Origin: CAXXOK01 sp035399245
GTDB taxonomy: Bacteria; Bacillota; Clostridia; Christensenellales; Aristaeellaceae
NCBI GenBank assembly: GCA_035399245.1
Contig: DAOPIR010000019.1
Coordinates: 1-24,426, forward strand
DNA: 24,426 nt
Reading direction: 5' to 3'
In this document: piece by piece, positions 8,309 through 15,782 of the stretch
Position numbering within the stretch: the first letter of the stretch is position 1
Layout of the letters: every line of letters starts with the position of its first letter
The notes under the pieces: model-generated
Databases searched by the model: none
Told to the model about the DNA's origin: nothing
What the model saw: the letters and a program-made list of their open reading frames with translations, nothing else
Program-made: the position numbers and the translations under genes

Positions 8309-9679
8309 TTACGGCGTCAGCTCCATCAGCGTATACCACAAATCCGTTTCCTGTGCCTGCATGGCGAGGGCCACGCCGGGCGTGCCGGTGGCGGGATTGA
8401 GGATGGCGGCGGAGAGCGTGTAGCTTTGGACGGCCAGATCCAGGCCGGTAAGGGTAACGGCGGCTGTGACGGTGGTATCGGGCAGAACATCGAGCAGGGA
8501 AAGGGGCAGCGGGTACAGGGTCTGGCCGCCGTCCGCCGCGGTGACGGCAAGGGTGGGCTGCCAGTCGAAATAAAACGGCGCGATGCCGTCGTTGGTCCAG
8601 GACAGGGTGACGCGAAGGCCGTCTTCGGTTTCCGCCGCATCGCAGCGGGTGATGCGCAGGCGGTAGCCGACGGTGCGGTTTATAGTGTCTAGCGCCGCTT
8701 GCAGCGCACCGCCGCGGGGAATATCGGAAAAACTGCCGGGACCGATCCAGCTGGTGTGGGATTGCTGAAACAGCGACAGCGTCTGGGTAAAGTATTCGTC
8801 CAGCAGCGCTTCCCGTGCGACGCTGGTGGACAGCTCGCCGCCGATGGGCGCGGTCTGCCAGGCGTCGGGCATCGGCACAAGCGCGTCAACGCCGTCCGAG
8901 GTCTCAAAATCACCGCCGCTTTCTATCCATTGCAGCCAGAGCTCGGTTGCGTCGCAAAGGCCCGCGGTATCGTTAAACAGGCCGAGGCTGTATTCCGCGG
9001 CGATGGCAAAGGGCCGGCGCATGAGCAGATAAGCGCTGTCAAACGCGTCGATATAGGGAAGCACATACTGTGCCTGCACGGCTTCGGACGGCATATCGCC
9101 GATTTTGTCGTAGACGTGCCATTCGCCCCAGTGCCCCAGCGAGCCGATCTCCACATAGGCGATAAAGGGGTCGTCCCCATAGCGCTCGCCCAGCGCCGCG
9201 ATGGCGGCGGCATGCGCCTGAATCAGGATCGGGTTTTCGTAATCGGGGCTGAAGCCGCGGCCGTAGGAGATGTTATAGGTCCTGCCGGCGCCGTCGGTAG
9301 CCTCGTACAGCCAATCGGGGATATCGCGGTGGCGTTTGTCGCCCGGCACATCCATCACAAAGCGCAGGATGACGTGCTTGCCTTCCGCCCGCCAGCGCGC
9401 AAACTGGTTTTCCGCTTCAAAGGAGGCAAAGTCGTACACACCCTGCTCGGGCTCAAAGTCGGCCCAGGTCAGGTTGGCATAGACAAGCGTAAAGGGCTGC
9501 TCATGGTCGGATGTGTCATTGGCCCACACCGCGCTGCCGATAAAGGGGTTAACAAGCTCGGCGCCGCTTGCCGGATAGCTGACGGATTCAGACAGCGCAA
9601 AGGCACGCGTGCAAAGCGCTGCGAAAAGCAGCGCCGCAAGCAGCCCCGTGATCCGGCGTACATGTATATTTTTCCCCAT
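8309..9679 (-). CDS. Secreted DUF4832 protein, glycoside-hydrolase-like barrel
   Basis: A 456-residue exported protein. Residues 1-29 form a signal peptide (RR, then a hydrophobic core, probable cleavage after AFA). The body has features of a GH42/GH5-like TIM barrel: TWADFEPEQGVYDF (71-84), a strand motif VILRFVMD (103-110), and EIGSLGHWGEWH (177-188), where Glu177 and Glu186 are candidate catalytic acids. The C-terminal ~130 residues look like the DUF4832 beta-sandwich. It is the last gene of the operon, 2 bp after the DUF4956 stop, with a weak ribosome site, so translational coupling is likely. In Pseudomonas, PelA carries a hydrolase domain beside its deacetylase; the deacetylase here lacks such a domain, so this protein may supply the hydrolase role. 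That role is inference, and a non-catalytic binding role is also possible. Confidence 0.82.
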   Translation of the reverse strand: MGKNIHVRRITGLLAALLFAALCTRAFALSESVSYPASGAELVNPFIGSAVWANDTSDHEQPFTLVYANLTWADFEPEQGVYDFASFEAENQFARWRAEGKHVILRFVMDVPGDKRHRDIPDWLYEATDGAGRTYNISYGRGFSPDYENPILIQAHAAAIAALGERYGDDPFIAYVEIGSLGHWGEWHVYDKIGDMPSEAVQAQYVLPYIDAFDSAYLLMRRPFAIAAEYSLGLFNDTAGLCDATELWLQWIESGGDFETSDGVDALVPMPDAWQTAPIGGELSTSVAREALLDEYFTQTLSLFQQSHTSWIGPGSFSDIPRGGALQAALDTINRTVGYRLRITRCDAAETEDGLRVTLSWTNDGIAPFYFDWQPTLAVTAADGGQTLYPLPLSLLDVLPDTTVTAAVTLTGLDLAVQSYTLSAAILNPATGTPGVALAMQAQETDLWYTLMELTP

Positions 9680-9681
9680 GA

Positions 9682-10380
9682 TCAGTCGATATAATCGCCG
9701 TCGTACTGCACAATGGTAAGGTCGAACACCTGCTCCAGATTGCGAATCTGATCCACAAAGGACAGGTCGCCCTTGTGCACGCGCACCTCGACCGCCATTT
9801 CCATGTCCTGCTTGCGCATGGTTTTGGACTTGATCTGGTAGGGCCGCGTACCCAGCGCGCGGCGCACCTCGCGGTCCACGCAGTCGCCGTTGTAGTGGAT
9901 GAGCAGGATGTACATCTCGTCGCGCTTATGCTTGTGCCGCGTGATGATGAGCAGCAGTACCAGCATCACCACAAACACCAGCACCGAAATGTAGAACATG
10001 CCCGCGCCGATGGCGATGCCGGTGGCAACCGTCCAAAACAGGTACAGCAGATCCAGCGGATCCTTGATGGCGGTGCGGTAGCGCACGATGGACAGCGCGC
10101 CCACCATGCCCAGCGACAGCACGATGTTGGATTGGATGGTAACGATGATGGAGCAGGTAAGCACCGTCATGCCCGCCAGCGATACCGCAAACGCGCGGCT
10201 GTACACCACGCCCATATAGGTTTTGCGGTAGATCCAGAAGATAAGCAGCCCCATCAGCAGCGACAGGAGAATGGTCCCCGCGGTATTGAGCACCGATTCC
10301 CATGTTACGCCCTGCAGGTAGCCGCCCGCCTCCAGCACCGAGTTTTTAATAATGTCCTGAAATGTTAACGCGCCGTCCAT
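9682..10380 (-). CDS. DUF4956 membrane protein
   Basis: A 232-residue membrane protein with hydrophobic segments at about residues 33-51, 62-82, 84-99 and 113-147, followed by a cytosolic C-terminal domain (150-232). The family signature GMVGALSIVRYR (91-102) with the charged continuation KDPLD (106-110) identifies DUF4956. Its biochemical role is unknown. Family members are known to occur beside VTC-domain and CotH genes, as here. The ATG lies after GGAGGG with 5 nt spacing, and the gene overlaps the end of the VTC gene by 16 nt, so the two are almost certainly co-translated. A channel, scaffold or partner for the polyphosphate polymerase is a reasonable guess but not shown. Confidence 0.85.
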   Translation of the reverse strand: MDGALTFQDIIKNSVLEAGGYLQGVTWESVLNTAGTILLSLLMGLLIFWIYRKTYMGVVYSRAFAVSLAGMTVLTCSIIVTIQSNIVLSLGMVGALSIVRYRTAIKDPLDLLYLFWTVATGIAIGAGMFYISVLVFVVMLVLLLIITRHKHKRDEMYILLIHYNGDCVDREVRRALGTRPYQIKSKTMRKQDMEMAVEVRVHKGDLSFVDQIRNLEQVFDLTIVQYDGDYID

Positions 10381-11102
10381 TGCAGTCCCTCCGATCGATC
10401 TAGGTTTTTATCACGCGCCGCCGCATTGCAGCAGAGTACGTATTTGGAGGCCGCCGTCAGGATGCTGGCGCGTGGCGGCAGCAGCCTGCGTACCTGCGGC
10501 GGCAGAAACTCCGTGTATTTGACTTCCATAATCATCTGGTTGGCCGGCAGCACCTCCAGCGTGGGCAGCTCGGGATCAAACAGCGCCATCTTCCCAAAAC
10601 CGGCGCGCACATGCTTGTCAAAGGTGATGCGCACGTCGCCGGCGGTCATTATAAACGGCTCGCGGTCGTAGTCCACAATCACGCGGGGACGCAGGATGCG
10701 GGAGGTGCACTCGTAATAAAACTCCTGCAGCAGCCGGTGCGGGCTTTTTTCCAAAAAGGCATAATCGCCGCTTACAATCGCCTCGGCCTCTCCGCGCGTA
10801 ACGGGCGCGCTGACCTTGCGGATGTACGGGCCGTACTTGCTTTTGCGCTCCAGATGGATCACTGTGTCCTGACAATCATAGATGCGCAGGCGATACTTGC
10901 GGCGCAGCAGCATGCCGCTTTCCTTGTCTTCGTAGGCGGCGTTCCAGTAATCGTCAAAGTACAGGCTGCGGATCCAGTACTCGCCGTATTGGTCCGTATT
11001 GGCGTCGCGCCGCATCACGTCGGCCATGCGCATGCGCAGCAGCGCCCAGTCCGGCACATTGATCAGGTATTTGAGCTCGTGGCGGTAGATTGCTTTAGGC
11101 AT
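10365..11102 (-). CDS. VTC-domain protein, probable polyphosphate polymerase
   Basis: A 245-residue soluble protein that is essentially one VTC catalytic domain, the tunnel-shaped fold that makes polyphosphate from ATP in yeast Vtc4 and belongs to the triphosphate tunnel metalloenzyme group. The basic and acidic tunnel residues are present: RHELKY (7-12), RRKYRLRIYD (67-76), HLERKSKY (83-90), RPRVIVDYD (138-146) and MEVKYTEF (192-199), whose Glu193 is the expected metal ligand. No membrane helix is fused to it, unlike yeast Vtc4; the DUF4956 partner may provide the membrane link. Its ATG directly follows the TAA of the cotH-like gene, with GGGAGG further upstream. Product and acceptor in this pathway are not known. 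Confidence 0.87.
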   Translation of the reverse strand: MPKAIYRHELKYLINVPDWALLRMRMADVMRRDANTDQYGEYWIRSLYFDDYWNAAYEDKESGMLLRRKYRLRIYDCQDTVIHLERKSKYGPYIRKVSAPVTRGEAEAIVSGDYAFLEKSPHRLLQEFYYECTSRILRPRVIVDYDREPFIMTAGDVRITFDKHVRAGFGKMALFDPELPTLEVLPANQMIMEVKYTEFLPPQVRRLLPPRASILTAASKYVLCCNAAARDKNLDRSEGLQWTAR

Positions 11103-12866
11103 TTATGGATTGAGCACCTCCCCGTCGTCGGTAATGGAGAAGGCCCGTATGCCGTAATGAGTGGTGCTGCCGGAGCTGTAGCCGTCAAAGGCCATCTGCG
11201 TATATCCGCTTTCGTTTTGCGCAATCACGCGCCAGCAGTAGTCGCCCGCCGGCAGCATGGGGATGGTTGTGCTTAGCTGAAGCTGCGGCTCGCTTTCGTA
11301 CACAAGGCTGTCGTCGGTAAACGCCCAGTCCGTGGCCACCTGCACGGTATAGTGCACCAGCTCGTCGGTAAAGCTGTAGGCGTCGCTCCACACCAGGTCA
11401 ATCCCGTCGCCGTCATGCTGGGCGTCGCCCAGGAAAAACGGCATCGGCTTTTGCATGGAAGAGAGGAAGCACTGATAGGTGGTCTCTACATCATAAGGCA
11501 TGTTCTGGTAGATCAGCTCCAGCTGATCCAGCGTGCAGGTGAGGTTGACCAGGTCCGGCATGCGCTGGGTGAAGGTATCCACCACCGTGCGGTACTTGGC
11601 AATCTCGGCGGCGATCACCTCGGGGGTGATGATGGCGTGCAGCTGCTCCACCCTGGCGACCAGCGCCTCGCGATACTCAGCCACGCGGAACATGCGGTTG
11701 AACAGCCGCATGTTCCAGTAGTTGGAGATGCCGGACTGCCAGGAGTTTACGTAGTCCTCCTCGCCCAGCAGCTCATCCTCGTAGAAGGTCAGGCAGCCGT
11801 CGCCGTCCCAGCAGAGGAAGTACCACGTATCGCTGTTGACCGGACTGTACAGCAGGTAGTTCTGGGAGTTGGTGTCCATATTGCCCATCAGGATGTTGTA
11901 GGCAAGGAAGCTGGTGATGTTATCCAGATTGAAATAGGTGTCCACCGTCTGCTCGATGGGGACGGTGTAATCGTTCACCGCGTCCAGCATCTCCAAAAGC
12001 TTGGTGTGGTCCTCCGAGGTTTTGGGCTCCAGCACCTCGGAGAAGGCGGCCAGATCGTACTGCGGATCGGTGGCCAGGCACAGCTGGTCCTCATAGCGGT
12101 ACAGCTCGCAATAGTTGGCCTTGTACAGGTTGCCGTTGCGGCTGAGGTTGTGGTTGCGCAGATAGCGGCCGTTGGGCAGCTCCACCTGCGTATACAGACC
12201 GTAATCGGTAAAGGCGGTCTCGCCGGCGGTTTCGTCCTTGATAAAGACCTGTACAAACTGCGTGCGCAGGCTGGTCATGTCCGGCACCTGCTGCAGCAGG
12301 GTGAAGTACAGCATGTTGCGCAGGCGCGTGGTGTCGTAGGGGTGCTTGTTGATGGCGATGGCGCGCTGGCCGCGCAACAGCCCCGCGGTGTCGAACAGGT
12401 CGATGCGGTAGGATTTTTGCGGCGCGAGGGTGCTGGTGCGCCCGCGCACGTTGAGCGTAGCGTTGTTGAGGATCGCGTTATAGCCGATCTCGCCGGGCAG
12501 CGGACCGTACGCGTCGCCGATCTGGAACACGATGCCGGTGCGGATCTTTTGCACGTTGTGCATGGTTTGCAGGTTGATGTAGCCGTTGACCTCGGCAAAG
12601 GTATGGTCCGTGCCGTCGGCCGCGTTGCCGCCCCGCACCGTGATATAGAAATAGGAAAGGGAGGCGGGGTCCTGATCGGCGTAAAGGGACGCGTTATCCG
12701 TCAGCGCCAGATCGTTGATATCCTCCACGGCCACCTTTTCCACGGTGCGCGCGGCGTCGGTGTCCGGCTGGACATCGGTTTGCGTGTCCGTATCCGCCAC
12801 ACATCCGGTCAGCAGCAGCCCCAGGGCCAGTACACCGATGATGACGGGCAAGCGTTTCCTGATCAT
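11103..12866 (-). CDS. CotH-family kinase, surface lipoprotein
   Basis: A 587-residue lipoprotein of the CotH family, atypical secreted kinases first known from Bacillus spore coats. A lipobox LLTGC puts the lipidated Cys at 22, so it is anchored outside the membrane. The kinase core has QKSYRIDL (Lys151, likely ATP contact), NKHPYDTTRLRN (173-184), the catalytic-loop-like GNMDTNSQNY (Asp331, Asn337) and CWDGDG (Asp354, DFG-like metal site). Residues ~475-587 resemble a fibronectin-type III domain ending the protein. The start has GGAGAT 8 nt upstream and lies 15 bp after pelG. Placement inside a pel operon suggests the substrate is exported polysaccharide or a surface protein rather than spore coat. 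That is inference; the kinase residues are read from sequence. Confidence 0.87.
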   Translation of the reverse strand: MIRKRLPVIIGVLALGLLLTGCVADTDTQTDVQPDTDAARTVEKVAVEDINDLALTDNASLYADQDPASLSYFYITVRGGNAADGTDHTFAEVNGYINLQTMHNVQKIRTGIVFQIGDAYGPLPGEIGYNAILNNATLNVRGRTSTLAPQKSYRIDLFDTAGLLRGQRAIAINKHPYDTTRLRNMLYFTLLQQVPDMTSLRTQFVQVFIKDETAGETAFTDYGLYTQVELPNGRYLRNHNLSRNGNLYKANYCELYRYEDQLCLATDPQYDLAAFSEVLEPKTSEDHTKLLEMLDAVNDYTVPIEQTVDTYFNLDNITSFLAYNILMGNMDTNSQNYLLYSPVNSDTWYFLCWDGDGCLTFYEDELLGEEDYVNSWQSGISNYWNMRLFNRMFRVAEYREALVARVEQLHAIITPEVIAAEIAKYRTVVDTFTQRMPDLVNLTCTLDQLELIYQNMPYDVETTYQCFLSSMQKPMPFFLGDAQHDGDGIDLVWSDAYSFTDELVHYTVQVATDWAFTDDSLVYESEPQLQLSTTIPMLPAGDYCWRVIAQNESGYTQMAFDGYSSGSTTHYGIRAFSITDDGEVLNP

Positions 12867-12881
12867 CCTTGCATATCTCCT

Positions 12882-14348
12882 TTACCGTACGGGGGATTTT
12901 TCCGCGGCGCTTGCCCGTGCGTTGAGACGGGCGGCCAGCTTTCCAAGCGGGGTGGTGCTGTGGACAGCCAGGATCGGCTGCCCGCAAAAGACGTGGTAAT
13001 CGATGCTGCGGATGTAGCGGATCAGCCGCAGCAGCCCGAACAGATACATTACGATGCCCGCGCAGGTCATCCCCAGCCCGTAGAACATGGGGTCCTTGTT
13101 AAGGGTGTACAGCGTGCCGATCAGGTTGAGCGAAAAGTAGATCAGGCAGGTCAGCAGGGCGTCGCGCCGGTCGTTGAAGTACAGCTGCAAAAGCATAACG
13201 CTGTTGCCCAGCGCGTAGGCGCTGTAGCCGATAGACATCACCTGGAACATGCTGATCATATCGCGCGTGAAGGACAGGTATTCCAGCGCGTAGCGCATCA
13301 GCACCGTAAAGACGACCATCACAAACACCTGCGTCTGCGTCAGGCGGAACAGCTCCTGCATGAGCACCTTTTTCATGCCGTCGCGCGCCAGGCGGATCTC
13401 CGCCAGCGTGCCGCCGCCGGTGATGGCCGAGAAATACTTCTTGTACCGGTCGTAGAAGTTGACCTCGACCGAGACCACGAAGTTGATGCTGGTGGGGATG
13501 GCGACCAGATAGGCGAAAAACGCGGCCGAATCATGCAGCGGCGCGTAGCGGAACTCGCCGGCCACAACCTCGCCCAGCGGCGAAAACCACATTACGATGA
13601 TGTGCACAAACGCGCCCGCCATGCTCAAAAAGCCGGTGATCACCAAATCGGGATACGTGCCGATCCACTCGACAAACGCGAAAATGCTGCCCGTGCCCAC
13701 CGGAAAGATGGACAGCAGCACGCGCGTAAACGACACCAGCATGATGCCGTAGCCGCAAAACAGCGACAGCATGATCGCGGTCACGGGACTCATGCCCACG
13801 GCCAGCAGCACCGCGCCCAGCCCGAACACCGTGGCTACCCCGCCGGTGAAGCCGATGAGGATGCGCCGGTAGTCCTTGGCGGCGGTGATGTAGGCCATTT
13901 GCAGCCAGACCATGATCAGCACCAGGAACAGCGCCAGGTTGAGTGCCTTGTCAAGCAGCGTGATGTCCTGCGCGCGCCATAAAAACATGCCGTATACCAG
14001 CCCGCCCGGGAACATCAGCAAAGCCGAGCCCCCGAACAGGGACGGCATGATCTTGTCGGGCAGCTTTTGGTACACCATATCGGCCACGTAGCGCGACAGC
14101 AGCATTTGCAAAAGCGAGGTGAGGATCAGCGAGCCGAGCATGGCGTAGACCATCAGCACCACCATGGTCTCGGTCTGCGTGTCCGTGGCGCCGAAGGCGC
14201 GCGTCATCAGCTGCACGCCCAGCATCAGCACAATCGCCAGCACCATCGTGCCGGAGGTGATAATGCTGGCATAGGCATACGCGCGCACCTTGGCGATGGC
14301 GCTGCGCCCCACAAACAGCTTTTTCAGTTCAAATCCGATCCCCGCCAT
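12882..14348 (-). CDS. pelG: Pel polysaccharide transporter PelG
   Basis: A 488-residue polytopic membrane protein with about 12 hydrophobic helices. It begins MAGIGFELKKLF, the characteristic start of PelG, a member of the MOP/flippase-like exporter superfamily that moves Pel polymer across the cytoplasmic membrane. It directly follows pelF (TAA then ATG with no gap), the gene order found in pel operons of both Pseudomonas and Bacillus. No truncation is seen. In the Pel model PelG acts with PelD, PelE and PelF at the inner membrane. Confidence 0.93.
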   Translation of the reverse strand: MAGIGFELKKLFVGRSAIAKVRAYAYASIITSGTMVLAIVLMLGVQLMTRAFGATDTQTETMVVLMVYAMLGSLILTSLLQMLLSRYVADMVYQKLPDKIMPSLFGGSALLMFPGGLVYGMFLWRAQDITLLDKALNLALFLVLIMVWLQMAYITAAKDYRRILIGFTGGVATVFGLGAVLLAVGMSPVTAIMLSLFCGYGIMLVSFTRVLLSIFPVGTGSIFAFVEWIGTYPDLVITGFLSMAGAFVHIIVMWFSPLGEVVAGEFRYAPLHDSAAFFAYLVAIPTSINFVVSVEVNFYDRYKKYFSAITGGGTLAEIRLARDGMKKVLMQELFRLTQTQVFVMVVFTVLMRYALEYLSFTRDMISMFQVMSIGYSAYALGNSVMLLQLYFNDRRDALLTCLIYFSLNLIGTLYTLNKDPMFYGLGMTCAGIVMYLFGLLRLIRYIRSIDYHVFCGQPILAVHSTTPLGKLAARLNARASAAEKSPVR

Positions 14349-15782
14349 TTATGCCTGCCACTTTTCTGCCGCGCAATCGCCGGCGGTCCGATAGGTGTCG
14401 AGATAGTTTTTAATCATCTGCTCATGCCCGTAGAGGGCGTGCACGCGCCTGCGGCCGTTTTCACCCATCTGCCGGCGCAGCGCTTCGTTTTGGCACAGCG
14501 TCAGCATGGCGTCGGCCAGCTCGCCCTGGTGCATCACCGGCACGCACAGCCCCGCGCTGCCAAAGCCGTCGTCCACGCCGTCCAGCAGCTCGCGGCAGCA
14601 GCCCACGTTGGTGGTCACCGCGGGCCGGCCCGCGGCCATGGCCTCCAGCACCGCCAGCGGCTGCCCCTCCGATATGCTGGTCAGCAGCGTAAAATCGATC
14701 TTTTGCAGGTATTCCTGCACGTTTACCCGTCCGGTAAAGGTTACGGTCTGCATCAGCTCCAGATCCTGCTGCAGCTGCAGGCATTCCTCGTAGTATTCCT
14801 CGTCCTCGTTGGTGGGGCCCATGATGTGCAGATGGACGTTGGTCAGCTCCGCGCAGACCCGCGAAAAGGCGTACAGCATGGTTTTGATGTCCTTGATGGG
14901 CACGATACGCACGATGGCGCCGATGTCAATGCGGCCGTCGGGCACCTTGGACGGGATATTCGCAAACCGCTCAATGCGCACGCCGTTGCGGATCACCCGG
15001 CACTTTTTGGCGTCGCAGCCGATCTCCTGCTGGATTTGGCTGGCGCGCAGGAACAGCGAGGTCACCTGGTCGGCATAGTGGTAGGCGCAGCGGGTGAACA
15101 TGTAAAACATGTTGATCCACAGATCCTTAAAGTGGGGCGGCACCCAGTCGGTACGCAGAATTTCCTCCTCGCGCTCGCGGGTATAGATGCCGTGCTCGGT
15201 AAGCACATAGGGCTTGTGATAGTATTGCGCCGCCATGCTGCCAAGCACCCCCGCGTAGCCCGCCGATACCGAGTGGTACAAATCCGCTTCCGGAGGCTTG
15301 CCGCCCAGCAGGTATAACAGCGGCAAAAACATGGACCGCACCGTCCAGAACAAATCCGTAAAGCCGACATAGGGATAACGCTCGCGGCAGATGTCCTGCA
15401 GGATGTCGAAAAAATCGTGGTTGAGCAAAAACTCCACGCCCTTGAGCCGGTCGTTTTCAAAGAGCTTGAAAATCTCGTTCCAGTCGGGGTTCTGCGAGGA
15501 GAGCATTTCGCGGATCGCCTGGTGCTGCGCCGGTGTCAGGCGGTAGGGGCGCGGGCTTTCTCGCAGAACCTCGTGGGTAACGGAGTCCAGGTATACGTCC
15601 ACCACATCCACCACGTTGTCGGGCAGGGTGTAGGCAAAGTGCCCGCGCAGCTTCTCCTGCGCGCCGATGGCCCAGATCACGAACTCGTGTTGGGGCATGC
15701 TCTGTATCAGCCCCTGCAGCCAGGACGACACGCCGCCCGGCACAAACGGATAGCAGCCCTCGGCAATCATGCAGATTCTCAC
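14349..15782 (-). CDS. pelF: Pel glycosyltransferase PelF (GT4, GT-B fold)
   Basis: A 477-residue cytosolic glycosyltransferase of family GT4 that polymerises Pel from nucleotide-sugar donors. The PelF hallmark EGCYPFVPGGVSSW is at residues 8-21, LTEHGIYTREREEEI at 194-208, and the donor-site EX7E motif at Glu372-Glu380 (EGQPLAVLE). Length is close to the usual ~500 residues. The start is read as GTG at 15780-15782: it overlaps the upstream stop as GTGA, has GGGAGG 7 nt before it, and puts RICMIAEG immediately at the N-terminus. An ATG 15 nt further upstream would bury the ribosome site. The overlap implies coupled translation with the deacetylase gene. Confidence 0.93.
   Translation of the reverse strand: MRICMIAEGCYPFVPGGVSSWLQGLIQSMPQHEFVIWAIGAQEKLRGHFAYTLPDNVVDVVDVYLDSVTHEVLRESPRPYRLTPAQHQAIREMLSSQNPDWNEIFKLFENDRLKGVEFLLNHDFFDILQDICRERYPYVGFTDLFWTVRSMFLPLLYLLGGKPPEADLYHSVSAGYAGVLGSMAAQYYHKPYVLTEHGIYTREREEEILRTDWVPPHFKDLWINMFYMFTRCAYHYADQVTSLFLRASQIQQEIGCDAKKCRVIRNGVRIERFANIPSKVPDGRIDIGAIVRIVPIKDIKTMLYAFSRVCAELTNVHLHIMGPTNEDEEYYEECLQLQQDLELMQTVTFTGRVNVQEYLQKIDFTLLTSISEGQPLAVLEAMAAGRPAVTTNVGCCRELLDGVDDGFGSAGLCVPVMHQGELADAMLTLCQNEALRRQMGENGRRRVHALYGHEQMIKNYLDTYRTAGDCAAEKWQA

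Noticed and set aside
11352..13982. 876-codon open frame on the + strand opposite the CotH-like and PelG genes
   Set aside because: Low-complexity His/Gln/Arg/Val-rich translation with no domain, lying exactly antisense to two well-recognised genes. It is a by-product of GC-rich codon use, as are the other long + strand frames across 1640-20700.
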